A DNA stretch of 42,923 bases, from positions 19,146 through 62,068 of the forward strand of contig DCGL01000066.1 in assembly GCA_002314565.1 (NCBI GenBank), given 5' to 3'. This stretch comes from Clostridiales bacterium UBA1779 (lineage in GTDB: Bacteria > Bacillota > Clostridia > Oscillospirales > CAG-272). The translations under genes were made by a program, and so were the position numbers. Positions 24,370-33,618 of this stretch are shown here, one piece after another. Every line of letters starts with the position of its first letter. Position 1 is the stretch's first letter. A model generated the notes under the pieces. That model did not search any database and was not told the DNA's origin. It saw only the letters and a list, made by a program, of their open reading frames with translations.

Positions 24370-26345
24370 AGAAACCTTATTACATTACCACGGCAATAGC
24401 CTACGCATCGTCAAAGCCTCATCTCGGAAACACCTATGAGGCAATTATGACCGATGCCGTTGCAAGATATAAGAGAGCCCGCGGATATGACGTGTTTTTC
24501 TGCACGGGAACCGATGAGCACGGTCAGAAAATTCAGGATTATGCCGAAAAGGCCGGGAAAGACCCCCAGACTTACGTTGACGGTATTTCAGGAGTTGTCA
24601 AGGATCTGTGGAACAAGATGAACGTCAGCTACGATTATTTCATCCGTACCACGGACGATTACCACGTAAAGACAGTTCAGAAGATATTTGAAAAATTCCT
24701 TGCCAAGGGCGATATTTACAAGGGATATTATGAAGGCTGGTATTGCCAGCCCTGCGAATCCTTCTTCACAGAGACACAGGTTACGGGTGAGGTCTGCCCG
24801 GATTGCGGAGCTCCCGTAAAGAAGGCAAGAGAAGAAGCGTATTTCTTCAATATGCAGAAATACGCACCGAAGCTGATTGATTACATCAATGACCATCCCG
24901 GTTTTATCGAGCCCGAAGCCCGCAAGAACGAGATGCTCAACAACTTCCTCATTCCCGGTCTTCAGGACCTCTGCGTATCAAGAACCTCCTTCTCATGGGG
25001 AATTCAGGTTCCTTCAGACCCGAAACACGTCGTTTACGTCTGGCTCGACGCTCTGACAAACTATATCACGGCCATCGGTTACGACCCGGACAAGACTTAC
25101 GACGAACAGTCGGAAGAATTCAAGAAGCGCTGGCCCTGCGACGTACATATGATTGGCAAGGACATCATCCGCTTCCATACCATTTACTGGCCCATCTTCC
25201 TGATGGCACTGGATCTGCCGCTGCCCCAGAAGGTTTTCGGTCATCCCTGGTTCAATTTCGGAACCGAAAAGATGTCCAAGTCCAAGGGGAACGTTATTTA
25301 CACCGACAAGATGGCTGAATACGTCAAGGTGGACGGAGCCCGCTACTATGCGCTTTCCGAAATGCCTTACGCTTCCGACGGTTCCGCAACCTGGGAAAAC
25401 GTATTCAAGAGATACAATATGGACCTCGTCAACAACCTCGGAAATCTTGTTAAGCGCACGCTCGACATGCAGAAGAAGTACTTCGGCAAAGAGATTGTGG
25501 TTCCGTCGAAGTTCGAAGCTCTTGACGAAGAACTGAAGCGCAGCTGCTTTGAAGCAAGGGATGCGTTTTTCGCTTCAATGGACACGTATCACGTTGCCGA
25601 TGCCGTAGCCGCAGTATTTAAGATGCTCGACAGAGCCAACAAGTATATTGACGAGACGACACCCTGGTCGCTTGCCAAGGATGAGGCAAACCGCGACAGA
25701 CTTGCCGCCGTTCTTTACAGCCTGCTCTGCGCCATCCGCTGGGCGTCGCTCTTGCTTTACCCCATCATTCCCGAAACCTGCGAAGAAATATTCAGAGAAC
25801 TCAACTGCGGAATCGACTCAAAATCCGTTGATTACGATACTCAGCTTTCAGATGAAGCTTACGCTTCTTTGAAAAACGGTTCATTCGTCGAGGATTCAAC
25901 CGTTCTGTTTGCCAGAATCGACGAGCAGAAGCTTATGGAAGAAATCATTGCCGAAAGAGAAGCCTTCCTCGCCGCCAAGGCCGCAAAGGAAAAGGCAGAA
26001 CATCCCGATAAGCCCGAAGGCTGTGCTGTTATCGGTTTTGACGACTTTATGAAGGTCGAGCTGAGAACCGCCCAGATTCTCGAATGCGAGACCGTTCCGA
26101 AGGCAAAGAAGCTGCTCAAGCTCAAGGTGAATCTCGGTTACGAAACCAGACAGGTCGTATCCGGAATTGCCAAATTCTACAAGCCCGAGGACCTTATCGG
26201 CAAGAAAATCATTCTCGTTTCCAATCTTGCTCCCGCCACTCTCTGCGGCGTTGAATCGCAGGGGATGCTTTTGGCAAGCGGGGAAGAAACCGTAAGAGTA
26301 GTCTTCCTCGACCCTGAAACTCCTCTCGGCGAGAGAGTAAGATAA
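24366..26345 (+). CDS. metG: Methionine--tRNA ligase
   Basis: Charges tRNA-Met with methionine in the cytosol. The 659-residue protein has HLGN at residues 19-22 (the HIGH signature), a zinc-knuckle-like CQPCESFFTETQ...CPDCG near residues 125-145, and KMSKS at 302-306. A C-terminal EMAP/Trbp111-type tRNA-binding domain runs from about residue 557 (FDDFMKVELRTAQILECE) and promotes dimerisation and tRNA binding. Size and layout match the Bacillus-type enzyme. It overlaps the membrane-protein gene by 4 bp and tatD by 1 bp. The metG-tatD order is common in Firmicutes. Confidence 0.97.
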   Translation: MKKPYYITTAIAYASSKPHLGNTYEAIMTDAVARYKRARGYDVFFCTGTDEHGQKIQDYAEKAGKDPQTYVDGISGVVKDLWNKMNVSYDYFIRTTDDYHVKTVQKIFEKFLAKGDIYKGYYEGWYCQPCESFFTETQVTGEVCPDCGAPVKKAREEAYFFNMQKYAPKLIDYINDHPGFIEPEARKNEMLNNFLIPGLQDLCVSRTSFSWGIQVPSDPKHVVYVWLDALTNYITAIGYDPDKTYDEQSEEFKKRWPCDVHMIGKDIIRFHTIYWPIFLMALDLPLPQKVFGHPWFNFGTEKMSKSKGNVIYTDKMAEYVKVDGARYYALSEMPYASDGSATWENVFKRYNMDLVNNLGNLVKRTLDMQKKYFGKEIVVPSKFEALDEELKRSCFEARDAFFASMDTYHVADAVAAVFKMLDRANKYIDETTPWSLAKDEANRDRLAAVLYSLLCAIRWASLLLYPIIPETCEEIFRELNCGIDSKSVDYDTQLSDEAYASLKNGSFVEDSTVLFARIDEQKLMEEIIAEREAFLAAKAAKEKAEHPDKPEGCAVIGFDDFMKVELRTAQILECETVPKAKKLLKLKVNLGYETRQVVSGIAKFYKPEDLIGKKIILVSNLAPATLCGVESQGMLLASGEETVRVVFLDPETPLGERVR

Positions 26346-27139
26346 TGCCGAAAATTTTCGATACGCATGCCCATTATACTGACAGCCGCTTTGATGAATA
26401 TCCCGGAAAAGCGGCTGCCCTGATTGAAGAAATGCCGGCTGCCGGCGTCGGGAATATAATCAACGTGGCCGTTGATACGCAGAATTCTCTTGACGTTATC
26501 AGACAGGCACGGTCCTTCGAAAATATGTATGCTGCAGTCGGAATTCATCCGACTGAGGCATGGCATGAAGAGGGCGGACTTGACGGGGCAATGTCAAGGC
26601 TTCGTTCGCTGCTTGAAGGAAAAGAAAAGAACAAAATAGTTGCCGTAGGCGAAATCGGACTTGACTATCATTATGAGAATACAGACAAAGCCCTGCAGCA
26701 GAGTTTCTTTGAGGCACAGCTTGAGCTTGCACAGTCACTTGACATTCCGGTTATCATCCATGACAGAGATGCGCATGGCGATTGCTTTGAAACCGTTCTG
26801 AAATATCCGAAAGTGCGCGGTGTGTTTCACAGCTATTCCGGCAGTGCCGAGATGGCAAAGGAGCTCATACGCCGTGGCTGGTATATTTCCTTTTCAGGTG
26901 TCATAAGCTTTAAAAATGCTCCGAGAGTACGGGAAGTGTGCTCTTCGGTACCTCTTGAACGGCTGCTTTGCGAAACGGATGCTCCTTATCTTGCGCCTGA
27001 GCCGTATCGCGGAAAATGCAACCGGTCTGATTATATTACTTATACCGCACAGGCCATCGGAAGAGTATTTGGTATTTCTTGTGAAGAAATATTGCGTATT
27101 ACTGAAGAAAACGCAAAAAAACTGTTTCTCAAGACTTAA
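26345..27139 (+). CDS. tatD: TatD-family metal-dependent deoxyribonuclease
   Basis: A 264-residue TIM-barrel hydrolase with the family ligands in order: FDTHAHYTD (His8, His10), VAVGEIGLDYHYE (Glu), VIIHDRDAH (His), GVFHSYSG (His) and LLCETDAPYLAPEP (Asp). TatD proteins act as 3'-5' exonucleases or AP-endonuclease-like repair enzymes. The start codon shares one base with the metG stop (TAATG), so it is coupled to metG. Full length; nothing unusual. Confidence 0.93.
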   Translation: MPKIFDTHAHYTDSRFDEYPGKAAALIEEMPAAGVGNIINVAVDTQNSLDVIRQARSFENMYAAVGIHPTEAWHEEGGLDGAMSRLRSLLEGKEKNKIVAVGEIGLDYHYENTDKALQQSFFEAQLELAQSLDIPVIIHDRDAHGDCFETVLKYPKVRGVFHSYSGSAEMAKELIRRGWYISFSGVISFKNAPRVREVCSSVPLERLLCETDAPYLAPEPYRGKCNRSDYITYTAQAIGRVFGISCEEILRITEENAKKLFLKT

Positions 27140-27203
27140 TTTCCTATTGAATTATTTTATTATATGTGATAAAATAGTTTCGTTGTATTTTTTACACTAA
27201 TTT

Positions 27204-27227
27204 ATCCTGACTGAAAACTTTCAGGAT
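27204..27227 (+). promoter_or_regulatory. Leader hairpin before EF-G-like gene
   Basis: ATCCTGA (27204-27210) and TCAGGAT (27221-27227) form a small stem just upstream of GAAAGGA. It may influence ribosome access. Confidence 0.35.
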
Positions 27228-27243
27228 ATCGAAAGGACTAACC

Positions 27244-29304
27244 ATGGCAAAGATTGAAACCGCTAAAATCAGAAACATCGCCCTCCTTGGTCACGGAGGC
27301 TCCGGCAAGACCTCTTTTGCCGAAGCTATGCTCTATGTTACCGGAGGAACAGACAGACTCGGAAAAGTCGCTGACGGAAACACCACCTGCGATTACGATC
27401 CCGAAGAAGTAAAGAGAGGATTCTCTATTTCAACGTCCCTTGCTCCTGTTACCTGGAGAGACGTAAAAGTCAACGTTCTCGATACTCCCGGATATCTCGA
27501 TTTCTCAGGCGAAGTCAAGCAGGCTCTCAGAGCTGCCGGAAATGCCATTATTCTTGTTGATGCAAAATCAGGCGTACAGGTCGGAACTGAACTCGCATGG
27601 GATTATGCCGGCGAGATGGGCGTTCCCCGTACCTTCATTATCAATAAATATGATGATCCTGAAGTTCACTATCATCAGGTTTTTGAACAGCTGAAAGAAA
27701 CTTTCGGTTCAGAAGTATGTCCTGTTGCCGTTCCTTACAAGGGAAAGGACGAAAACGTACTTATCGACCTTATCGGTTTCAAGTGCTATAAATACGACGC
27801 AAAGGGAAAGCCCGTTGAGGTTCCCATGAATGCCGACTACCAGGAAGTAGCCGACACATATAAGTCCGCTCTCTACGATGCTGTCGCAATGGTCAGCGAA
27901 GAGATGATGGAAAAGGTCCTCATGGAAGAGGAAATCACCAGAGAAGAAATGACAAAGGCTCTTCACGACGGTATTCAGAGCGGCACAATCGCTCCCGTTT
28001 ACGTAGCTTCTGCCACAACTCTGTTCGGTGTTGCCAGATTCCTTGATGCCTGCGTTGAAACCTTCCCGAAGTTCACTTCCAGAAAGAATGAAAAACTTGA
28101 GAACGGCGAAAAGACGCCCATCGCCGAAGACGGCCCTGCAGGAATTTTCGTATTCAAGACAGTTTCCGACCCGTTCGTCGGAAAGATGTCCTTCTTCAAG
28201 GTTATGACCGGTTCACTGAAAAAGGATACCGTTCTTACAAACCTTACAACAGGTTCAACCGAAAAGATGTCTCATATTTACGTTGTCAAGGGCAAGAACC
28301 AGACTGAAGTCGATGAACTTGCCTGCGGCGATATCGGTATGATTACAAAGCTTTCAAACACCAACACAAACGATACTCTGCGTGAATCCGGTGCCGGCGA
28401 ATATGCCAAGATTGTATACCCCGACGGATATATGACAATGGCAATCATTCCCGAAACAGCCAAGGATGAAGGAAAGATTTCTCAGTCTCTTGCAAGAATG
28501 CTCGAAGAAGACAACACTCTCAAGAGCGAAACCGATCCCGAAACCAAGCAGATGATTATCACCGGTATCGGTGATATGCACCTTGCAGTTCTTACTGCAA
28601 AGCTCAAGTCCCGCTACGGCGTTAACATCAAGCTTGAAACTCCCAGAATTCCTTACCGTGAGAAGATTACAAAGTCTGTCGATATTCATGCACGTCACAA
28701 GAAGCAGAACGGCGGTTCAGGTCAGTTCGGTGACGTATGGATCAGATTTGCTCCCGGTGAAGATCCCGGACTTACCTTCACGGTTTCCGTCGTCGGCGGT
28801 GTCGTTCCCAAGAACTTCAACCCTGCCGTTGAAAAGGGTCTTCTCGAAGGTATGACCAAGGGTGTTGCCGGCTTCCCGATGACTCATCTGGCTGCCGACC
28901 TGCATGACGGTTCCTACCATCCCGTTGACTCTGATGAAGTATCCTTCAAGACTGCCGCCATTATGGCATACAAGATGTGTCTTGAGCAGGCAGCTCCCGT
29001 ACTTCTCGAGCCTGTCGGAGACCTTGACATCACAGTTCCCGATTCTCTCGTCGGTTCCATCATGGGTGACCTCAACAAGAGACGCGGAAGCATTATGGGT
29101 CAGGATGCTCTTGCCGGCAAGAAGGGCTACTCCGTAATTCATGCCGTTGCCCCCAAGTCCGAGCTTCAGGATTACCCCATCGCCCTCAGAGCCATGACTC
29201 AGGGCAAGGGATGGTTCTCATTCAAGGTAACTGATTATGCTCAGGTACCCGGAAACATCGCAACAAAGATTGTTGAAGATTACAAGAAGTCAGCTGACGC
29301 TTAA
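27244..29304 (+). CDS. Elongation factor G-like translational GTPase
   Basis: A 686-residue five-domain GTPase. P-loop GHGGSGKT lies at residues 16-23, then switch region SISTSLAPVTW, DTPGYLDF near residue 80, and NKYD as the guanine-specificity motif. The C-terminal part carries RRGSIMG and AMTQGKGWFSFKV. EF-G moves tRNA and mRNA through the ribosome and helps recycling. This sequence belongs to the variant branch with GHGGSGKT instead of the classical GHIDAGKTT, and NKYD instead of NKMD. It is not next to rpsL, rpsG or tuf, so it is probably a second, paralogous EF-G rather than the main factor. It has its own GAAAGGA site and a strong terminator. Confidence 0.9.
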   Translation: MAKIETAKIRNIALLGHGGSGKTSFAEAMLYVTGGTDRLGKVADGNTTCDYDPEEVKRGFSISTSLAPVTWRDVKVNVLDTPGYLDFSGEVKQALRAAGNAIILVDAKSGVQVGTELAWDYAGEMGVPRTFIINKYDDPEVHYHQVFEQLKETFGSEVCPVAVPYKGKDENVLIDLIGFKCYKYDAKGKPVEVPMNADYQEVADTYKSALYDAVAMVSEEMMEKVLMEEEITREEMTKALHDGIQSGTIAPVYVASATTLFGVARFLDACVETFPKFTSRKNEKLENGEKTPIAEDGPAGIFVFKTVSDPFVGKMSFFKVMTGSLKKDTVLTNLTTGSTEKMSHIYVVKGKNQTEVDELACGDIGMITKLSNTNTNDTLRESGAGEYAKIVYPDGYMTMAIIPETAKDEGKISQSLARMLEEDNTLKSETDPETKQMIITGIGDMHLAVLTAKLKSRYGVNIKLETPRIPYREKITKSVDIHARHKKQNGGSGQFGDVWIRFAPGEDPGLTFTVSVVGGVVPKNFNPAVEKGLLEGMTKGVAGFPMTHLAADLHDGSYHPVDSDEVSFKTAAIMAYKMCLEQAAPVLLEPVGDLDITVPDSLVGSIMGDLNKRRGSIMGQDALAGKKGYSVIHAVAPKSELQDYPIALRAMTQGKGWFSFKVTDYAQVPGNIATKIVEDYKKSADA

Positions 29305-29310
29305 TTGACA

Positions 29311-29353
29311 TATACAAAACCCCGGAACTGAAAAAGTTCCGGGGTTTTGTATA
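29311..29353. terminator. Bidirectional terminator between EF-G-like gene and truB
   Basis: Perfect 19-bp stem (arms 29311-29329 and 29335-29353, core AAAACCCCGGAACT) with GAAAA loop. A-rich and T-rich flanks lie within the stem, so it can work in both directions between convergent genes. Confidence 0.93.
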
Positions 29354-29457
29354 TGAAACGTTTATTAGTCAATCGTCTTTAATGAGTTGCGGGATTGTGC
29401 GAATATTATATAAAAAATGAACGGTTATAATGATTCCTGTTTTGGTGCTCAGCGGAT

Positions 29458-30390
29458 TTATAAGACAAACAGTTTTATGGATTTCAGTGCCGGGCCTTCC
29501 GGACCTTCAACGCATTCGGAAAGGGCATAGAAGATACCGTCAGCGTCGAAAAGCGCGAATCTTTGGCCGAGCGCGGCTTCTTTGATTCCGAGTTTATGAA
29601 TCGCCACGGCACAGCCGGAGCGCAGCAGCTTTTCATGGAAAGCTGAGGTATTAATTGACGGAAGTTCTGCGAAAAGTTCTTCTACGGGTAAGAGAAGTGA
29701 CGCAAAATCAAAGTCGGGATTTTCAGCTGTCAGCTTTTTCAGTTCGAAAACATCGTGAGCATCTGTAAGACTGAAATGTCCGACGGACGTTCTGCGCAGT
29801 GCAGCCATTGCCGCGCCGCAGCCGAGGGCGCTGCCGATATCGGCGCAGAGAGTTCTGATATAAGTGCCTGAAGAACATTCTACGTCCAGACTGTAATCCG
29901 TATCATTGAGTTTTTGAGCCGACAGCGAATATATGCGTATTTTCCGCTTTTCTCTTTCGATTTCGCGGCCTTCACGTGCAAGCTCGTATAGTTTTTTCCC
30001 GTTAACCTTTATGGCGCTGTACATTGGGGGGAGTTGTTCTATTTCACCTGTAAATGAAGTGCAGACCCTGAGAACGGTTTCTTCGCCCGGGATAATGTCG
30101 GATTCACTGAGCACCGTGCCGGTTATATCCTGAGTGTCATAAGATTTTCCGAGTCTGAGTACTGCTCTGTAACTCTTTCTGTCACATACGGCATATTCGC
30201 TGGCTTTTACTGCACGCCCGACAAGAACCGTAAGAAGGCCGGTTGCCATTGGATCAAGCGTTCCCGTATGACCTGCCTGCTTCGTGCCGAATACCTTTCT
30301 GACGATATTTACCGCATCCTGAGACGTCAAGCCTTCGGGCTTGTCAAGAAGCAGAATTCCTCCTGCTTCGTTTCTTGCAATTGAGGACAT
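29458..30390 (-). CDS. truB: tRNA pseudouridine(55) synthase
   Basis: Makes pseudouridine 55 in the T loop of tRNAs. The 310-residue protein has the catalytic aspartate at residue 46 in GHTGTLDPMATG, preceded by GGILLLDKPEGLTSQDAV, and later SYRAVLRLGKSYDTQD and SSGTYIRTLCADIG. The C-terminal part is a diverged PUA-like region. The start codon overlaps the trmB stop by one base. Unlike many Firmicutes it is not next to rbfA, ribF or rpsO; here it forms a tRNA-modification pair with trmB. Confidence 0.96.
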   Translation of the reverse strand: MSSIARNEAGGILLLDKPEGLTSQDAVNIVRKVFGTKQAGHTGTLDPMATGLLTVLVGRAVKASEYAVCDRKSYRAVLRLGKSYDTQDITGTVLSESDIIPGEETVLRVCTSFTGEIEQLPPMYSAIKVNGKKLYELAREGREIEREKRKIRIYSLSAQKLNDTDYSLDVECSSGTYIRTLCADIGSALGCGAAMAALRRTSVGHFSLTDAHDVFELKKLTAENPDFDFASLLLPVEELFAELPSINTSAFHEKLLRSGCAVAIHKLGIKEAALGQRFALFDADGIFYALSECVEGPEGPALKSIKLFVL

Positions 30391-31124
30391 TATTTTTTCG
30401 TGCCGGAGCCGGAATTTTGTGCTCCTTCCTCTGAAGCTGATTCGGCAGCGGTTTGGTCGGAGGCAGTCTTTACGTCCGGGAATTTGACGTGAGCAGAGAA
30501 GATTGGCATGCCCTGCTCTGAGAAGTGTCTTTCGTATTCGGTTTCAATGTTTACTGCGTTCATTTCACTTGAGTGCAGGTCTCTCGTGTAGAAGAGTCTC
30601 TCAAGACCAGCGGCTTCAAACTGTTCAACGGACCAGTCAAAGAGAGGCTCGTTATCGGTCTTGAAATGCAGCTCGCCGCCGGGAACCAGCAGCCGTCTGT
30701 ACATTTCCAGGAAGGAAGGAGCTGTAAGACGGCGCTTGAAATAGCCTTTCTTGGGCCAGGGATCGCAGAAATTGACGTATATGCAGTCAAAGGAGTTCTC
30801 GGCAAACCAATCCGTAAGATACTCGGCTTTTCCGATAATGAAACGAAGGTTATCCGGTCTTGAGTCACGGGAGGCGTTTGCTTTTTCAAGTGCGAACATT
30901 GCAACGTCCGGTACTCTTTCAAGAGCCACAATATTATGAGCGGCTTCTTTAACTGAAAGACCTGAGGCAAAATCTCCTTTTCCGCAGCCGATTTCAAGCA
31001 GCATAGGCTTGTTGTTTCCGAAAATCTCTTCGGGTTTTCCATAAAAATCAAGGGGTGTTTTGATAAGCAGATCGGCGCAGGCTTCGATTCTTTCGGCCGA
31101 ATGCTTCTTTTTTCTCATTCTCAT
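30390..31124 (-). CDS. trmB: tRNA (guanine-N7-)-methyltransferase
   Basis: Methylates G46 of tRNAs with S-adenosylmethionine. The 244-residue protein has the SAM-binding motif LEIGCGKGDFASGL (residues 43-56) and the TrmB signature VNFCDPWPKKGYFKRRL (118-132). The C-terminal 25 residues are a Ser/Ala/Glu-rich tail that seems unstructured and is not part of the family core. Start at 31124 or at the second Met two codons later (MRMRKKK); neither has a strong ribosome site. Coupled to truB by a TAATG overlap. Confidence 0.95.
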   Translation of the reverse strand: MRMRKKKHSAERIEACADLLIKTPLDFYGKPEEIFGNNKPMLLEIGCGKGDFASGLSVKEAAHNIVALERVPDVAMFALEKANASRDSRPDNLRFIIGKAEYLTDWFAENSFDCIYVNFCDPWPKKGYFKRRLTAPSFLEMYRRLLVPGGELHFKTDNEPLFDWSVEQFEAAGLERLFYTRDLHSSEMNAVNIETEYERHFSEQGMPIFSAHVKFPDVKTASDQTAAESASEEGAQNSGSGTKK

Positions 31125-31254
31125 CTTGAATTATTACCTTAAATGTGATAGAATATACTGTAATTATACCATAAAACAGTCATTTTGAAAAGTGTTTGTT
31201 TTTATTTTGAATGTTTAAAACGTCTTTTTAACTTACAAAAAGAAAGGTTATTTT

Positions 31255-32313
31255 ATGGAGAAGAAAGAATTTATTTCACAGCTCCGTGATGAGCTTCTGA
31301 AACGCGGTTTCAGAAGTGAAACCGTTGAAGCAGAAATGATTCCCGTCGCAAGCTATTTCGATGAAAACGGAATGAACGATATCGAAGTATCCGTTAACGA
31401 TATGGCTGATGAAATTTCCGAAATGCTTAAGGAAAAAGGGGAGGAGCCGGCCGAAAACACCGAACCGGACGTACAGGAGTTCGAAGATATTGAGTCTGCG
31501 CTCAAGGCCTCCGCCGACGTTGCCCCCAAGGCCGAAACCGATTCCGGCAAAAAAGGAAAGAAGGGTAAAAAATCCGAAGAAAAGCCTGCGGTGGATACTC
31601 CTGCCGAAACGGAAAATACCGTTATTGCTGCAGCTTGTGAAGAAGAATCCGATGACGACGTTAAGATTGCAGCTCCTTTTTCCGCGAATAAAGTCGCAAA
31701 AGAAGCTGAGGAAGATACTGCTGTAGAAATTACGGATGAGGAGCTTGAACAGTACAGACCGGGTGAAAAGAAAGATGACGTCAAAACAGCCGGCTTTATC
31801 GGAAAACTCATAGTCAAAATCAAGGGGGCTGCAAAGAAGAGTTCGGAATCCGTTGATGAATATGAGTCAAATGCTCAGGCAGACGATTATGAAGACAAAA
31901 AGTTCAGAATCATTTTCTGGATTCTTTTCGCAATTGCTCTTCCGTTCCTCATTACACTCTCGGCTTTAATGATTTTTATTTACATCGCATTCTGGGTTGC
32001 TCTTGCTCTGGTTATGATAGTCCTCATTGCCGGACTGATAGCATTCGTGTTTGCAGGGGTTACCGTTGCGCTGGTCGGAATCATTTACGGTGTCATTATG
32101 ATAATCAAGGGTTCGGCTCCTGTCGGTCTGTTTGAAATCGGGCTCGGAATCACAGTCGGTGCCGTTGTTATGTTTGCCGGAATCCTTGTGTACAACTTTG
32201 CAATCAGACTTATTCCTTTTGCCATGAAGCTTCTCGCAAAGCTTCTCGGCCTTGCCTTCAGACGAGGCAAAGAAGGTCTCGGAGCAATCCGCAGACTTCT
32301 TCAGGACGTCTGA
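31255..32313 (+). CDS. DUF1700/HAAS-like membrane protein
   Basis: A 352-residue protein. Residues 1-60 (EFISQLRDELLKRGF...YFDENG...MADEISEMLKEKG) resemble the helical HAAS domain of DUF1700 proteins. A long acidic Glu/Ala/Lys-rich linker (about 65-185) follows, then at least four membrane segments between about 217 and 335. DUF1700 proteins are often encoded with a PadR regulator and a DUF4097 protein and are thought to be envelope-stress related. Here the DUF4097-like partner follows 15 bp later, but no PadR gene is visible. The acidic linker is longer than usual. AAAGG precedes ATG 31255. Function not known. Confidence 0.65.
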   Translation: MEKKEFISQLRDELLKRGFRSETVEAEMIPVASYFDENGMNDIEVSVNDMADEISEMLKEKGEEPAENTEPDVQEFEDIESALKASADVAPKAETDSGKKGKKGKKSEEKPAVDTPAETENTVIAAACEEESDDDVKIAAPFSANKVAKEAEEDTAVEITDEELEQYRPGEKKDDVKTAGFIGKLIVKIKGAAKKSSESVDEYESNAQADDYEDKKFRIIFWILFAIALPFLITLSALMIFIYIAFWVALALVMIVLIAGLIAFVFAGVTVALVGIIYGVIMIIKGSAPVGLFEIGLGITVGAVVMFAGILVYNFAIRLIPFAMKLLAKLLGLAFRRGKEGLGAIRRLLQDV

Positions 32314-32328
32314 GAAGGGAGACAGACA

Positions 32329-33345
32329 ATGAAACCTACGTCAGTTATTTTTCTGATTATTTCCGTTCTGCTCGCCTGCGTCGGTGTTCTGCTTATGGTT
32401 ACTGCCGTCAACATGGCTGATACCCAGGGCGTGGCACTATTCGTACAGACGGGAGACAGCAACAACAATTATACCAACACTCAGCAGTTCAAGGGCGATG
32501 AAATCAAGAAAATAGTCCTCAGTCTTTCCGACGTTGACGTCAATATTTACGGTGGAGCAGATTCAAACTACGTTGAACTGGTGAACTTCCCGGACGGAAC
32601 GTATGAACTGTCCTCCAGCAAGTCAACTCTTCAGCTGAATGACAATACCGCGATTTCCAATATCATTGACGTTGACAATCTGAAAATCAATTTCAACGGA
32701 TTCAGAGATTACCTCCATTATTTCAAATACCGCGACAAGGACCGTACGGTAAACTTTTTCCTTACGGATGATGCGGCAGCTATTATTTTCAACGTCACAA
32801 CAGGCGGTAACGTCACTCTCAATGACCTGAGCGTCAACTGCGACTATAAAATCAAGGTGTCGGACGGTAACGTTGAAGTCAACAACGTAAAAACCGACTC
32901 GTCGATAATTATCGACTCCACCGATGATTCCAATATCGATCTCAATAACGTTACGGTCAATGAAATTGAAATCAACGGTGCCACCGCATATGCCACTTTA
33001 AAGCGTACAACCGTTGTCAGAGCTCTTTATATAAAGATTCTCAGCGGAAACGTCGATTATGACAGATACGAAAGTGATTTTACCGGTTTCAACGTTCGCT
33101 TTGAGACAAAATCCGGTATTATCAACTGGGGCACTGAGAGAATTATCAACGGAGTATACACTGAAGAAAACTACGTTGATATATCGAAGATTATCGAAAG
33201 TGAAAGTCAGACGGGGGAAGAGCCCGCTGAAGAAAATCCCGACGGTGATGAAACTTCAGCAGCCGAGGATACGGATTCTGCAGAAGCCGTCGAGGCTTAT
33301 ACTGTTACCATTATCGTTAATGAAGGAAATATTACGGTTTACTGA
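32329..33345 (+). CDS. DUF4097-like beta-solenoid membrane-anchored protein
   Basis: A 338-residue protein with one N-terminal membrane anchor (residues 7-28, VIFLIISVLLACVGVLLMVTAV). An extracellular stretch of short beta rungs rich in Asn, Asp and Val follows (TTGGNVTLNDLSVNCDYKIKVSDGNVEVNNV), like the putative adhesin DUF4097. Near the end an acidic linker (about 290-320) precedes a last rung, VTIIVNEGNITVY. It is the second gene of a four-gene operon after the DUF1700-like protein. The two families are commonly paired in Firmicutes and may form an envelope-sensing complex. Role is inference. Confidence 0.65.
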   Translation: MKPTSVIFLIISVLLACVGVLLMVTAVNMADTQGVALFVQTGDSNNNYTNTQQFKGDEIKKIVLSLSDVDVNIYGGADSNYVELVNFPDGTYELSSSKSTLQLNDNTAISNIIDVDNLKINFNGFRDYLHYFKYRDKDRTVNFFLTDDAAAIIFNVTTGGNVTLNDLSVNCDYKIKVSDGNVEVNNVKTDSSIIIDSTDDSNIDLNNVTVNEIEINGATAYATLKRTTVVRALYIKILSGNVDYDRYESDFTGFNVRFETKSGIINWGTERIINGVYTEENYVDISKIIESESQTGEEPAEENPDGDETSAAEDTDSAEAVEAYTVTIIVNEGNITVY

Positions 33346-33347
33346 TT

Positions 33348-33602
33348 ATGAAAAAGCTTAGTTATAAAACACAGGGAACCTGCTCACAGGCTATTGATAT
33401 TGAACTTGACGACGAAAACGTAATCCGTTTCGTACAGTTTCACGGAGGCTGTAACGGAAATCTTCAGGGGATTTCAAAGCTTGTGACCGGAATGAAGGCC
33501 GAAGAGGCAATTGAAAAGCTTTCCGGAATCAGATGCGGCTTCAAGACCACCTCCTGCCCGGATCAGCTTTCGAAGGCTCTTTCAAAGGCCATCGGTGAAT
33601 AA
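33348..33602 (+). CDS. TSCPD domain-containing protein (TIGR03905-like)
   Basis: An 84-residue protein consisting only of a TSCPD domain: four cysteines in CSQAID, FHGGCNGN, RCGF and the terminal TSCPD motif (TTSCPDQLSKAL). The same domain lies at the C-terminus of some class II ribonucleotide reductases, where it may bind metal or the dinucleotide. Free-standing copies are common in Clostridia and their function is not established. It starts 2 bp after the stop of the DUF4097-like gene, so it is probably translated by coupling. Confidence 0.88.
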   Translation: MKKLSYKTQGTCSQAIDIELDDENVIRFVQFHGGCNGNLQGISKLVTGMKAEEAIEKLSGIRCGFKTTSCPDQLSKALSKAIGE

Positions 33603-33618
33603 GAGCGGGCTGTAAATT

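Noticed and set aside
31353..31823. Minus-strand frame opposite the acidic linker of the DUF1700-like protein
   Set aside because: Ser-rich complement of Glu/Lys codons, with no ribosome site or family resemblance.
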